A DNA stretch of 6,061 bases from CAZGTQ01 sp964528575 (GCA_964528575.1 CAZGTQ010000294.1:1-6061); one strand, 5' to 3'; positions 1-5,900 are shown, counted from the first letter of the stretch. Program-made: numbers and translations. The notes: generated by a model from the letters alone, not told the origin.

Positions 1-1
1 C

Positions 2-958
2 GAGCCAGCGGACGTCGAGCCCGAGCGCGCCGGCGACGGCGAGCGCTCCGATCGTGACCGCCCGGGCCGCGAACGCTTCGGCCGCGGCGACGGGCGCGGG
101 CGGTTCGCCGGGTTCTGGCTCGCGCGCGGGCTCCTGACGTACTGGGGCCTGCTCGGGCTCGGCGCGGGCGTGCACGGCTATCTGCACGGCCGCCAGCGCG
201 AGCGGCGCGCCGGCGAGCTCGAGCTGCGTGCCGCGCGGCTCGAGTCCGAGCTCGCGACCGCGCAACTCGAGAGCCTGCGGCGCCAGGTCCACCCGCACTT
301 CCTGTTCAACGCGCTGCACAGCGTCGGCGGGCTCGTGCGCGCGGGCGACGAGCGCGGCGCGCTGCGCACGCTCGCGCTGCTCGGCGACCTGTTGCGCGCG
401 ACGCTCGAGCGCGGCGGCGCGAGCGAGCTGCGGCTCGCGGACGAGCTCGAGATCGCCGAGCGCTACCTCGCGATCGAAGCGCTGCGCTTCGGCGAGCGGC
501 TGCGCGTCGAGATCGACGTGCCCGACGACGTGCGCGACACGCTCGTGCCGTCGCTGCTCGTGCTCACGCTCGTCGAGAACGCGGTTCGCCACGGCATCGC
601 GGACCGGCCCGAAGGCGGCACGGTCGCCGTGCGCGCGCGGCGCGAGGGCGAGCACGTCGCGATCACGATCGAGGACGACGGACCGGGCTTCCCCGAGCGC
701 GTGCTGCGTGCTCGGGACCCCGGCGGAGCGGGCGAACGCGGCGCGATCGGCCTCGCGAACAGCCGCGAGCGGCTGCGCGTGCTGCACGGCGACGCGGCGT
801 CGCTCTCGCTCGAGAACGCGCACCCGGCCCGCGGCACGAGCACGCCGGCCCGCGGCACGCGCACGCCAGCCCGCGGCACGCGCGTGACGGGGCTCGGCGC
901 GCGCGTGACGGTGCGCGTCCCGCTGACCGAGCGCGCACCGGGCGCGAACGATGGCTGA
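2..958 (+). CDS. LytS/YpdA-family membrane sensor histidine kinase, 5' end missing
   Basis: Sensor kinase that autophosphorylates on histidine and passes the phosphate to the regulator encoded just downstream. The reading frame is open back to base 2, so the gene begins outside the window. A GTG at 170 could be taken as the start but is internal: the preceding codons (about 113-184) encode a hydrophobic membrane helix (FWLARGLLTYWGLLGLGAGV), as expected for the last helix of this family. A charged linker helix follows, then the His_kinase motif HPHFLFN at 290-310 (phosphoacceptor His codon 296-298). The HATPase domain shows an N-box LVENAVRHG (569-595), a G1 box DDGPGFP (674-694) and a G2-like GLANSRERL. 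The final strand GARVTVRVPL is separated from the core by a tandem repeat (824-883). The TGA stop overlaps the next ATG by 8 bp. The input signal cannot be inferred because the sensor part lies outside the window. Confidence 0.93.
   Translation, partial: EPADVEPERAGDGERSDRDRPGRERFGRGDGRGRFAGFWLARGLLTYWGLLGLGAGVHGYLHGRQRERRAGELELRAARLESELATAQLESLRRQVHPHFLFNALHSVGGLVRAGDERGALRTLALLGDLLRATLERGGASELRLADELEIAERYLAIEALRFGERLRVEIDVPDDVRDTLVPSLLVLTLVENAVRHGIADRPEGGTVAVRARREGEHVAITIEDDGPGFPERVLRARDPGGAGERGAIGLANSRERLRVLHGDAASLSLENAHPARGTSTPARGTRTPARGTRVTGLGARVTVRVPLTERAPGANDG
824..883 (+). repeat. In-frame 21-bp tandem repeat, about 2.9 copies, inside the kinase gene
   Basis: Three units start at 824, 845 and 866. 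Each encodes P-A-R-G-T-(S/R)-T, with the last unit ending after the sixth codon. The copies differ by only one or two bases, so the expansion looks recent. It lengthens the loop before the last beta strand of the HATPase domain, where relatives usually have only a few residues. The reading frame is kept. Confidence 0.9.
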
Positions 959-1697
959 ACGGCTGCGCGCGATCGTCGTCGACGACGAGCCGCTCGCGCG
1001 CGGCACGCTGCGGCGGCTGCTCGCGGCCGACGGCGAGGTCGAGCTCGTCGCGGAGTGCGCGACCGGGACGGCGGCGATCGAGGCGGTGCGCGCGCACGCG
1101 CCCGACCTGCTCTTCCTCGACGTGCAGATGCCGGGGCCGAGCGGTTTCGACGTGCTCGCCGCGGTAGGCCCCGAAGCGGCCGGCGCGGTCGTGTTCGTCA
1201 CCGCGTACGACCGCTTCGCGGTCCGCGCGTTCGACGTGCACGCCGTCGACTACCTCTTGAAGCCGTTCGACGACGAGCGGTTCGCGGTCGCGCTGGCGCG
1301 GGCGAAGGAGCGCGCGCGCTCGGGCGGCGCCCCGGCGGGCCTGCGCGCGCTGCTCGGCGAGCAGGGAGCGCGGCCGAAGCGGCTCGCGATCCACGGCGAG
1401 GGCAAGGTGGAGCTCGTCGACACGGGCGCGATCGTGTGGATCGAGGCGGCCGACCAGTACGTGCGGCTGCACACGGACACCGACGTGCACCTGATGCGCG
1501 AGTCGCTCTCGCGGCTCGAGGAGACGCTCGACCCGGAGCGTTTCGTGCGCGTCCACCGCTCCGCGATCGTCGCGACGGACCGCATCCGGCGCCTCGTCGC
1601 GACGCCGACGGGCGTGGGCCGCGTCCAGCTCGGCGACGACCTGTGGCTGCCGGTCGCCCGCTCGCGGATGGCGGCCCTACGGGCGCGCCTGGGCTGA
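951..1697 (+). CDS. LytTR-family response regulator (receiver plus LytTR DNA-binding domain)
   Basis: Cytoplasmic transcription regulator of 248 aa, the normal length for the LytR/AlgR/AgrA group. The receiver domain (about 5-120) has the acidic pair D11-D12, phosphoacceptor D57 in FLDVQMPG, T84 in VTAYD and K104 in LLKPFD, so all key residues are present. A short linker leads to the LytTR domain (about 142-246), with WIEAADQYVRLHT (163-175), the RFVRVHRSAIV segment and the closing LPVARSR. The ATG at 951 lies within the end of the kinase gene (ATGGCTGA overlap) and has no clear Shine-Dalgarno sequence, so translation is probably coupled to the kinase. It is the partner of that kinase by adjacency and family pairing. 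Its target genes are not known from the sequence; a possible operator lies just downstream at 1754-1783. Confidence 0.95.
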   Translation: MAERLRAIVVDDEPLARGTLRRLLAADGEVELVAECATGTAAIEAVRAHAPDLLFLDVQMPGPSGFDVLAAVGPEAAGAVVFVTAYDRFAVRAFDVHAVDYLLKPFDDERFAVALARAKERARSGGAPAGLRALLGEQGARPKRLAIHGEGKVELVDTGAIVWIEAADQYVRLHTDTDVHLMRESLSRLEETLDPERFVRVHRSAIVATDRIRRLVATPTGVGRVQLGDDLWLPVARSRMAALRARLG

Positions 1698-1753
1698 GGA
1701 GCGTTCGGAAACTGTCGGGTACCGAGCACCGCTCGGATCCGGGGCCGGGTACG

Positions 1754-1783
1754 TCCGTTCCCAACACGGGAGCGACCGTTCGC
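1754..1783 (+). promoter_or_regulatory. Possible LytTR-type operator: two 9-bp direct half-sites 12 bp apart
   Basis: TCCGTTCCC (1754-1762) and ACCGTTCGC (1775-1783) are separated by exactly 12 bp. Known LytTR regulators bind direct repeats close to [TA][AC][CA]GTTN[AG][TG] with 12-13 bp between them. By my reading the first site fits 7 of 9 positions and the second 8 of 9. A third partial match, AGCGTTCGG, lies at 1700-1708. The second half-site overlaps the hairpin at 1769-1786, so the similarity could be chance. If real, it would place the regulator upstream of the 1853-3684 gene pair. Confidence 0.25.
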
Positions 1784-1841
1784 TCCAACGCCGAGACCGG
1801 GGCCCCGGCGGCCGGTTAGTGTCGACGTTCGACCTCTACCC

Positions 1842-1846
1842 GGAAG
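1842..1846 (+). promoter_or_regulatory. Ribosome binding site for the 1853 gene
   Basis: GGAAG lies 6 nt before the ATG at 1853. It supports this start, and the signal-peptide-like sequence directly after it agrees. Confidence 0.6.
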
Positions 1847-1852
1847 ATTCGC

Positions 1853-2923
1853 ATGAAGCCCTGGATCCTTGCACCCGCCGGCCTCGCCGCGCTGGGCGCC
1901 GTTGCGCTGACGAGCGACTACACGACCGACTACACGGGGGACCGCGCGCTGCGCGTCGAGACGCGCAGCGCGATGGAGCTCGAGACGACGTCGATGGACG
2001 TGACGATCGACGGCGAGCCCGTCGACCGCGGCTTCGGCGGCGGCAGCTCCTCGTCGACGCACCGCGTCGTCACGAAGGACGTCGTGCTCGCGCACGAGGG
2101 CGGGGAGCCGACCAAGGTGCGCCGCACGTTCGAGACCCTCGACGGCTCCGGCTCGATGACGTTCGGCGACAGCGAGCGCTCGGACGAGCTCGACAGCGAC
2201 TTCGAAGGCGTGACGCTCGAGCTCGTGCGCGAGGACGGAGCGGTCGTCGCGGAAGTCGTCGACGGCGACGAGCCGAGCGGGGACGGCGCGCTCGAGGGAC
2301 ACGCGCTCACGCTGCTCGTCGACGCGTTCTTGCCGAAGGGCGAGGTCGCGGTCGACGACACGTGGTCGGTCGAGAAGGACGCGATCGTGCGCGGGCTCGG
2401 CGTCGGCCTCGAGTCGAAGCTGTTCCAGCGGCCCGAGCGCGCCGAAGGCGAGGAAGGCGGCCGCGGCGGGCGCGGGCGGCGCGGCGGCGGAGGCATGGGC
2501 AGCCGCGGGGGGATCGAATCGTTCTCCGAGCTCGACTGGGACGGCGAAGCGAAGCTCGTCTCGACGAGCGAGGAGCACGAGGGCGTGACGTGCGCGGTGA
2601 TCGAGCTGAAGCTCGAGGGCTCGGGCGAGCTGCCGATGCCCGAGTGGGGCGGCCGCGGCGGCCGGCGCGAGCAGAGCGCGGCTCCGTCCGCGGAGCTCGG
2701 CGCGCGCGCGCGCGGCACCGAGATGTCCGTCGAGCTCGAGGGCCGGCTGCTGTTCGCGCTCGACTCGCGCAGGCCGGTCGCGCTCGAGCTCGAGGGCCCG
2801 GTGCGCATCGAGACGCTCGTCGAGAGCACGCGCGGCGAGCGCGAGATGGTGATGGAGACGACGCAAGAGGGCACGCTCACCTACGTCGTCACCGTCACCG
2901 AGACCACGAAGGACGAAGAATGA
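1853..2923 (+). CDS. Hypothetical secreted acidic protein with Gly/Arg-rich insertions
   Basis: Protein of 356 aa that I do not recognise as a named family. The N-terminus MKPWILAPAGLAALGAVAL (1-19) looks like a signal peptide with a single Lys, so export or membrane attachment is likely; no lipobox is present. The mature part is rich in Glu/Asp and in alternating hydrophobic and polar residues, as in a beta-rich extracytoplasmic protein. The segment LLVDAFLPKGEVAVDDTWSV resembles the 'high expected value, defined set-up' strands seen in several uncharacterised planctomycete secreted proteins, but this is an impression only. Two low-complexity insertions stand out: residues 200-220 (Gly/Arg, with one Met and one Ser) and 263-273 (PEWGGRGGRRE). 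They break up the otherwise acidic chain and may be flexible linkers. The GGAAG site supports the start, and the stop overlaps the next start in ATGA. Only one Cys is seen (in HEGVTCAVIE), so disulfide stabilisation within the chain is unlikely. Confidence 0.85.
   Translation: MKPWILAPAGLAALGAVALTSDYTTDYTGDRALRVETRSAMELETTSMDVTIDGEPVDRGFGGGSSSSTHRVVTKDVVLAHEGGEPTKVRRTFETLDGSGSMTFGDSERSDELDSDFEGVTLELVREDGAVVAEVVDGDEPSGDGALEGHALTLLVDAFLPKGEVAVDDTWSVEKDAIVRGLGVGLESKLFQRPERAEGEEGGRGGRGRRGGGGMGSRGGIESFSELDWDGEAKLVSTSEEHEGVTCAVIELKLEGSGELPMPEWGGRGGRREQSAAPSAELGARARGTEMSVELEGRLLFALDSRRPVALELEGPVRIETLVESTRGEREMVMETTQEGTLTYVVTVTETTKDEE
2909..2913 (+). promoter_or_regulatory. Ribosome binding site deciding the 2920 start
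   Basis: AAGGA ends 6 nt before the ATG at 2920. The frame stays open far upstream, to a GTG at 1819, but that stretch would be an Arg-rich shadow of the neighbouring gene. The site and the 4-bp ATGA overlap favour 2920. Confidence 0.7.
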
Positions 2924-3684
2924 ACGCACAGCAACTGCTCATCACCGCGGCCATCGCCGCCGCCGCCGGCTCGGTCGGCGCGGCGGTGACGACCCTCGCG
3001 TTGTGCGACGCGCCCGCGCAGGCGCCCGCCGCTTCGATCGCTCCCACCGGCGCCGGCGACGCGGCCCTGCGCGCTCAGCTCGACGAGCTGCGGACCGAGA
3101 ACCGCGACCTGGTGTTCCGCGTGACCGCGCTCGAGACGCGGCCGGCGCCGAGCGAGAGCCGCGAGGCCGTCGCCGCGCCCGTCGAGGTCGCGCGCGCGAG
3201 CGCGGCCGCGACCGAGCCGCTGACGGCCGCGGCGGTGCCGCCGACGCAGCTCCACGGCGCGGTCGAGGACGCCCTGCGCACGATCCGCGAGCAGGAGGAC
3301 CGCGATCGCGACGAGCGGCGCCGGCAGGCGGAGCTCGAGCGGCTCGACCGACGGCTCGAGGACCTCGCCGAGCAGCTCGGGCTCGCGCCCTACCAGACGA
3401 ACGACATGCGCACGATCCTCCTCGCCGAGGACGAGCAACGCGACGCGATGTTCGCGCAGGCGCGCGAGTCGGGCGACTTCTTCGACGTCCGCGACACGAT
3501 GCGCGAGCTGCGCGACCAGACGCAAGCGAAGGTCGCTGAAGTCCTGACGCCGGCGCAGTACGAGAAGTACCAGGAGCTCGACCGCGGTTGGGGCTTCGGC
3601 GGCGGCCGCGGCCGCGGCGGCGACGACGAGGGCGGCCGGCGCGGCCGCGGCGGCAACGACGGACCGGCCGGCGGCGGCTTCTGA
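2920..3684 (+). CDS. Hypothetical membrane-anchored or periplasmic coiled-coil protein with LTPAQ motif and Gly/Arg-rich tail
   Basis: Protein of 254 aa of unknown function. Residues 6-28 are a hydrophobic Ala-rich helix, either an uncleaved anchor or a signal peptide. Cys29 follows it, but LALC is a poor lipobox and the n-region has no Lys or Arg. A short coiled coil (about 48-73, LRAQLDELRTENRDLVFRV) leads to an Ala/Pro/Glu-rich linker. A long, highly charged helix follows (about 113-152), then a helical segment ending in VLTPAQYEKYQEL (208-220). The order of helices and the LTPAQ motif recall the Spy/CpxP-like 'LTxxQ' envelope proteins and related planctomycete proteins; this is a weak family resemblance. 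The tail 223-254 is nearly all Gly, Arg and Asp (starting GWGFGGGRGRGG), matching the insertions of the upstream protein. Translation is coupled to that gene by the ATGA overlap, so joint function is likely. Confidence 0.85.
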   Translation: MNAQQLLITAAIAAAAGSVGAAVTTLALCDAPAQAPAASIAPTGAGDAALRAQLDELRTENRDLVFRVTALETRPAPSESREAVAAPVEVARASAAATEPLTAAAVPPTQLHGAVEDALRTIREQEDRDRDERRRQAELERLDRRLEDLAEQLGLAPYQTNDMRTILLAEDEQRDAMFAQARESGDFFDVRDTMRELRDQTQAKVAEVLTPAQYEKYQELDRGWGFGGGRGRGGDDEGGRRGRGGNDGPAGGGF

Positions 3685-3697
3685 TCCGGACGCCGTT

Positions 3698-3757
3698 CAT
3701 CCAGACGCTCCATCCAGACGCCTCATCCAGACCATTCGTCCGACCCTTCATCTGGAT
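3698..3757. repeat. 13-bp tandem repeat array ending in an inverted copy
   Basis: CATCCAGAC begins at 3698, 3711 and 3724, giving exact 13-bp spacing. The units then decay (CGTCCGACC at 3737). A degenerate unit may precede the array at about 3683. TCTGGAT at 3751-3757 is the exact reverse complement of ATCCAGA found in each unit (3699-3705, 3712-3718, 3725-3731), so three alternative hairpins could form. The array begins 14 bp after the upstream stop codon. Its role is unknown. Confidence 0.8.
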
Positions 3758-3791
3758 AGGGACCGACCACCCGTTTCCACGGGCCCCCCAC

Positions 3792-3830
3792 CGCGGGGCG
3801 CGGGCTTCCGACCTGCGCCCCGCGTTTCCA
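3792..3830 (+). terminator. Probable rho-independent terminator of the upstream pair
   Basis: CGCGGGGCGC (3792-3801) and GCGCCCCGCG (3815-3824) form a perfect 10-bp GC stem around a 13-nt loop. The stem is followed by TTTCCATTT, the most T-rich stretch nearby. The position, about 110 bp after the upstream stop and before ribH, fits a terminator. The T-tract is interrupted by CCA, so efficiency is uncertain. Confidence 0.55.
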
Positions 3831-3838
3831 TTTGCTGC

Positions 3839-3867
3839 CTGCCAGGGGCGACGCCGCGCCCTACACT
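3839..3867 (+). promoter_or_regulatory. Candidate sigma-70-like promoter for ribH-nusB-ftsY
   Basis: CTGCCA (3839-3844) and TACACT (3862-3867) are separated by 17 bp; each matches 4 of 6 consensus positions. They lie just after the terminator-like hairpin and about 70 bp before the ribH ATG. The match is weak and rests mainly on position and spacing. Confidence 0.3.
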
Positions 3868-3937
3868 GCTCAGCCGCAACCCGGGCGGCCTGCCCCGATC
3901 CTTCTCACGCTCCAGCCCGACAGGTCGAGCGCCGACC

Positions 3938-4450
3938 ATGGCCCTGGATCCCACGCTCCAGTCCTCCCCCGCAACGCTCCCCCCCGGCGTTCGCGTCGGC
4001 GCCGTCGTGTCCGTCTACCACCACGAGCTGACGGCGGCGATGGCGGAGTCGGCGCGTCGCACGCTCGTCGGCGCGGGCCTGGCGGAGCAGGACTTCGAGC
4101 TGGTGACCGCGCCCGGGGCGTTCGAGCTGCCGCTGATCGCGCAGCGCCTCGCTCGGCGGCCGGACGTCGACGCGGTGCTCTGCTTCGGCCTCGTCCTGAA
4201 GGGCGAGACGCGCCACGACGAGTACGTCGCCGGCGCCGCGGCCGAGGGCCTCGTGCGCGTCGCGCTCGACGAGGGCAAGCCCTGCCTGTTCGGCGTGCTG
4301 ACGTGCGCGACGATCGAGCAGGCGCGCGCGCGGGCGTTGCCGGTCGAGCAGGGCGGCCAGCTCGACAAGGGACGCGAGGTGGCGCGGGCGGCGATCCACG
4401 CCCTCGCGAGCCTGCACGCGATCGACGAGGCCGCGGAGGAAGTCCAGTGA
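3938..4450 (+). CDS. ribH: 6,7-dimethyl-8-ribityllumazine synthase (riboflavin biosynthesis)
   Basis: Cytoplasmic enzyme of 170 aa that condenses 5-amino-6-ribitylaminouracil with 3,4-dihydroxybutanone 4-phosphate, the penultimate step of riboflavin synthesis; relatives assemble as pentamers or 60-mer capsids. Family motifs are in order: VTAPGAFELPL (56-66), FGLVLKGETRHDEYV (83-97) with catalytic His93, FGVLTCATIEQARARA (118-133) with Arg132 at the phosphate-binding position, and the DKG segment (143-145). The N-terminal substrate-stacking motif, usually RFN or RWN, reads VYH (26-28), with Tyr27 in place of the aromatic Phe/Trp. The first 17 residues are a family-atypical but harmless-looking leader. 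ATG 3938 is the only good start before the conserved core. The stop overlaps the nusB GTG by 4 bp, placing both in one operon. Confidence 0.95.
   Translation: MALDPTLQSSPATLPPGVRVGAVVSVYHHELTAAMAESARRTLVGAGLAEQDFELVTAPGAFELPLIAQRLARRPDVDAVLCFGLVLKGETRHDEYVAGAAAEGLVRVALDEGKPCLFGVLTCATIEQARARALPVEQGGQLDKGREVARAAIHALASLHAIDEAAEEVQ
4435..4440 (+). promoter_or_regulatory. Strong ribosome binding site deciding the nusB GTG start
   Basis: GGAGGA lies 6 nt before the GTG at 4447, inside the end of ribH. The nusB frame stays open much further upstream, but the conserved NusB N-terminus (KKRTRARELALQFLYQLD) begins right at this GTG. Confidence 0.8.
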
Positions 4451-4923
4451 AGAAGCGCACGCGAGCCCGCGAGCTCGCTCTCCAGTTCCTGTACCAGCTC
4501 GACCTGCGCGGCCGCGATTTCCTGTCCGAGGCCGAGGCGTTCGTCCGCGGCGAGGAGCCCGATCGCGCGACGGTGGAGTTCGCCGTGCTGCTCGTGCGCG
4601 GCACGGCGCAGCACCGCGACGATCTCGATGAGGTGATCCGATCGGTCGCGCAGAACTGGGACATCGAGCGGATGGCGGTGATCGACCGCAACGTGCTGCG
4701 GCTCGCGAGCTACGAGCTGCTCCACTGCGCCGACATCCCCCCGAAGGTCTCGATCAACGAGGCGATCGAGCTGGGCAAGCGCTACTCGACGCAGAACTCC
4801 GGCGGCTTCATCAACGGGATCCTCGACAAGATCAAGGACCGCCACGCGTCGCCCGCGTCGGTGCCGCCGCGCCCCGCAACGACCCTCGAGGGGACGTCCC
4901 GTGAGGGGACCCGCGAGAGCTGA
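4447..4923 (+). CDS. nusB: Transcription antitermination factor NusB
   Basis: All-helical RNA-binding factor of 158 aa. With NusE (ribosomal protein S10) it binds boxA RNA and supports antitermination of rRNA transcription. The basic start KKRTRARELALQFLYQLD (2-19) is the RNA-binding N-terminal helix. Further signatures are NWDIERMAVIDRNVLRLASYELL (from 70) and VSINEAIELGKRYSTQNSGGFING (from 101), both typical of the family. The start is GTG, overlapping the ribH stop in GTGA and preceded by a strong GGAGGA. After the usual end (about residue 132) a 26-aa Pro/Ser/Thr-rich tail follows that the family core does not need. ftsY begins 3 bp after the stop. Co-occurrence with ribH is common in many bacteria. 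Confidence 0.96.
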   Translation: MKKRTRARELALQFLYQLDLRGRDFLSEAEAFVRGEEPDRATVEFAVLLVRGTAQHRDDLDEVIRSVAQNWDIERMAVIDRNVLRLASYELLHCADIPPKVSINEAIELGKRYSTQNSGGFINGILDKIKDRHASPASVPPRPATTLEGTSREGTRES

Positions 4924-4926
4924 CCG

Positions 4927-5865
4927 ATGGGCCTGTTCGACCGGCTCAAGCAGAGCCTCACGCGCACGCGCACGCAGCTCTCGGACCAGGTCACGGGCCT
5001 GTTCCGCGGCGGCCGCCCGATCGACGAGAAGCTGCTCTCCGAGCTCGAGGAGGTGCTCTACACGTCCGACTTCGGGCCGGTTGCGACCGAGATCTTCGAC
5101 GTGCTCCAGCGGCTGCACAAGCGCGGCGAGCTCCAGGGCGAGAAGGACGTGCGCGAGGTCCTGTGGAACGAGCTCTACCTGCGGCTCGACCAGCCGGAGG
5201 AAGAGGAGATCGCGCTCGACCACGCGCCGACGGTCGTGCTCGTCGTCGGCGTCAACGGCTCGGGCAAGACCACGACGATCGCGAAGCTCGCGCACCGCTA
5301 CCGGCGGATGAACAAGAGCGTGCTCGTCGGCGCGTGCGACACGTTCCGCGCCGCCGCGGCCGACCAGCTCGAGGTCTGGGCGCAGCGCGCCGGCGCCGAC
5401 ATCGTGCGCAAGGACGAGGGCGCCGACCCGGCGGCGGTCGCGTTCGACGCGGTCGACGCGGCGGTGAAGCGCGGGCTCGACGTCGTGATCCTCGACACCG
5501 CCGGCCGCCTGCACACGCAGAAGAACCTGATGGCCGAGCTGCAGAAGGTCGGCCGCGTCGTCTCGCGGCGCGTGCCCGGCGCGCCGCACCACGTGCTGCT
5601 CGTGCTCGACGGCACGAACGGCCAGAACGCGATCCAGCAGGCGCGCGAGTTCACCGCCGCGGTCCAGGTCACGGGTCTCGTCGTCGCCAAGCTCGACGGC
5701 ACCGCGCGCGGCGGCGCGGTCTTCGGCATCAAGGAGGCGCTCGGCCTGCCGGTGCGCTACATCGGGACGGGCGAGTCGCTCGAGCTGCTCGAGCCGTTCG
5801 ACGCCGAGACGTTCGTCGACGCGGTGCTCGACAAGACGACGGAAGAGACGGCCGGACGGCGCTAG
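4927..5865 (+). CDS. ftsY: Signal recognition particle receptor FtsY
   Basis: SRP-type GTPase of 312 aa that docks ribosome-SRP complexes at the inner membrane for co-translational insertion. The N-terminus GLFDRLKQSLTRTRTQL is the conserved amphipathic, lipid-binding helix. The helical N domain follows (about 20-95) without the long acidic A domain of E. coli FtsY. The G domain has P-loop GVNGSGKTTT (108-117), DTFRAAA (138-144), DTAGR (190-194), AKLDGTARGG (254-263; the usual Thr of TKLD is Ala) and the closing IGTGESLELLEPFD. GVNGSGKTTT and the C-terminal GTGE..LEPF separate FtsY from Ffh, and no M domain is present. The ATG at 4927 has GAGAG 7 nt upstream and lies 3 bp after nusB. The TAG stop sits inside the CTAG that borders the downstream inverted-repeat element. 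Confidence 0.97.
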   Translation: MGLFDRLKQSLTRTRTQLSDQVTGLFRGGRPIDEKLLSELEEVLYTSDFGPVATEIFDVLQRLHKRGELQGEKDVREVLWNELYLRLDQPEEEEIALDHAPTVVLVVGVNGSGKTTTIAKLAHRYRRMNKSVLVGACDTFRAAAADQLEVWAQRAGADIVRKDEGADPAAVAFDAVDAAVKRGLDVVILDTAGRLHTQKNLMAELQKVGRVVSRRVPGAPHHVLLVLDGTNGQNAIQQAREFTAAVQVTGLVVAKLDGTARGGAVFGIKEALGLPVRYIGTGESLELLEPFDAETFVDAVLDKTTEETAGRR

Positions 5866-5900
5866 CCCGGATTATTCATGAGGCTTCACCGAGATCGCCG
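5861..5900 (+). repeat. Left inverted repeat (with flank) of the terminal element
   Basis: This 40-bp arm matches the reverse complement of 6022-6061 at 36 of 40 positions. The mismatches fall at arm positions 11, 27, 28 and 38 and all are transitions. The first five bases (GCTAG) are the end of ftsY and flank. Confidence 0.9.

Larger units (their letters stand above)
1698..1852. other. Intergenic region with three small symmetric elements
   Basis: No gene was found here. Three dyads are visible: CCGAGC-ACC-GCTCGG at 1722-1736, GGAGCGA-CCGT-TCGCTCC at 1769-1786 (7-bp stem, tetraloop), and the perfect 12-bp palindrome CCGGGGCCCCGG at 1797-1808. None is followed by a T-run, so none is a textbook intrinsic terminator, but the first two could end or pause transcription of the two-component operon. 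A short dyad GTCGA-CGT-TCGAC (1821-1833) lies about 20 bp before the next start codon. No convincing sigma-70 promoter was seen. Confidence 0.5.
3685..3937. other. Non-coding spacer between the hypothetical pair and ribH
   Basis: No gene of its own was found in these 253 bp. From left to right it holds a 13-bp tandem repeat array with an inverted copy (3698-3757), a small hairpin CCCGT-TTCC-ACGGG (3770-3783), a strong terminator-like hairpin (3792-3830) and a weak promoter candidate (3839-3867). No recognisable FMN riboswitch precedes ribH. No strong Shine-Dalgarno sequence precedes the ribH start; AGG at 3922-3924 is too far away. Confidence 0.7.

Noticed and set aside
2699..2714. Alternating CG run that could adopt Z-DNA
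   Set aside because: It is short, within coding sequence, and expected from Arg/Ala codons in this composition.
1819..2919. A long open frame from a GTG at 1819 fused in frame to the 2920 gene
   Set aside because: The stretch is almost all Arg, Ala and Gly, as expected from a shadow frame of the 1853 gene in GC-rich DNA. The 2920 start has its own ribosome site and hydrophobic N-terminus.
1250..2929. Long minus-strand open frame across the regulator and the 1853 gene
   Set aside because: It is antisense to two well-supported genes and its composition is Arg/Ala/Leu-rich, as usual for antisense frames in high-GC coding DNA.
3749..3830. An FMN riboswitch before ribH, suggested by TCTGGAT and the GC-rich hairpin
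   Set aside because: The conserved RFN core and its multi-helix arrangement are not present. The hairpin with a T-rich tail fits a simple terminator better.
3832..4446. Upstream extension of the nusB frame across ribH
   Set aside because: The translation is Arg/Gly-rich and overlaps a clear ribH. NusB homology begins exactly at the GTG at 4447, behind GGAGGA.
4015..5592. Long minus-strand open frame across ribH, nusB and ftsY
   Set aside because: It is antisense to three unmistakable housekeeping genes, so it is a mirror of their codon bias.
5686..5700. Ala in place of Thr in the FtsY TKLD motif as a sign of inactivation
   Set aside because: The Lys and Asp that contact the guanine base are kept and all other GTPase motifs are intact, so this looks like a tolerated change.
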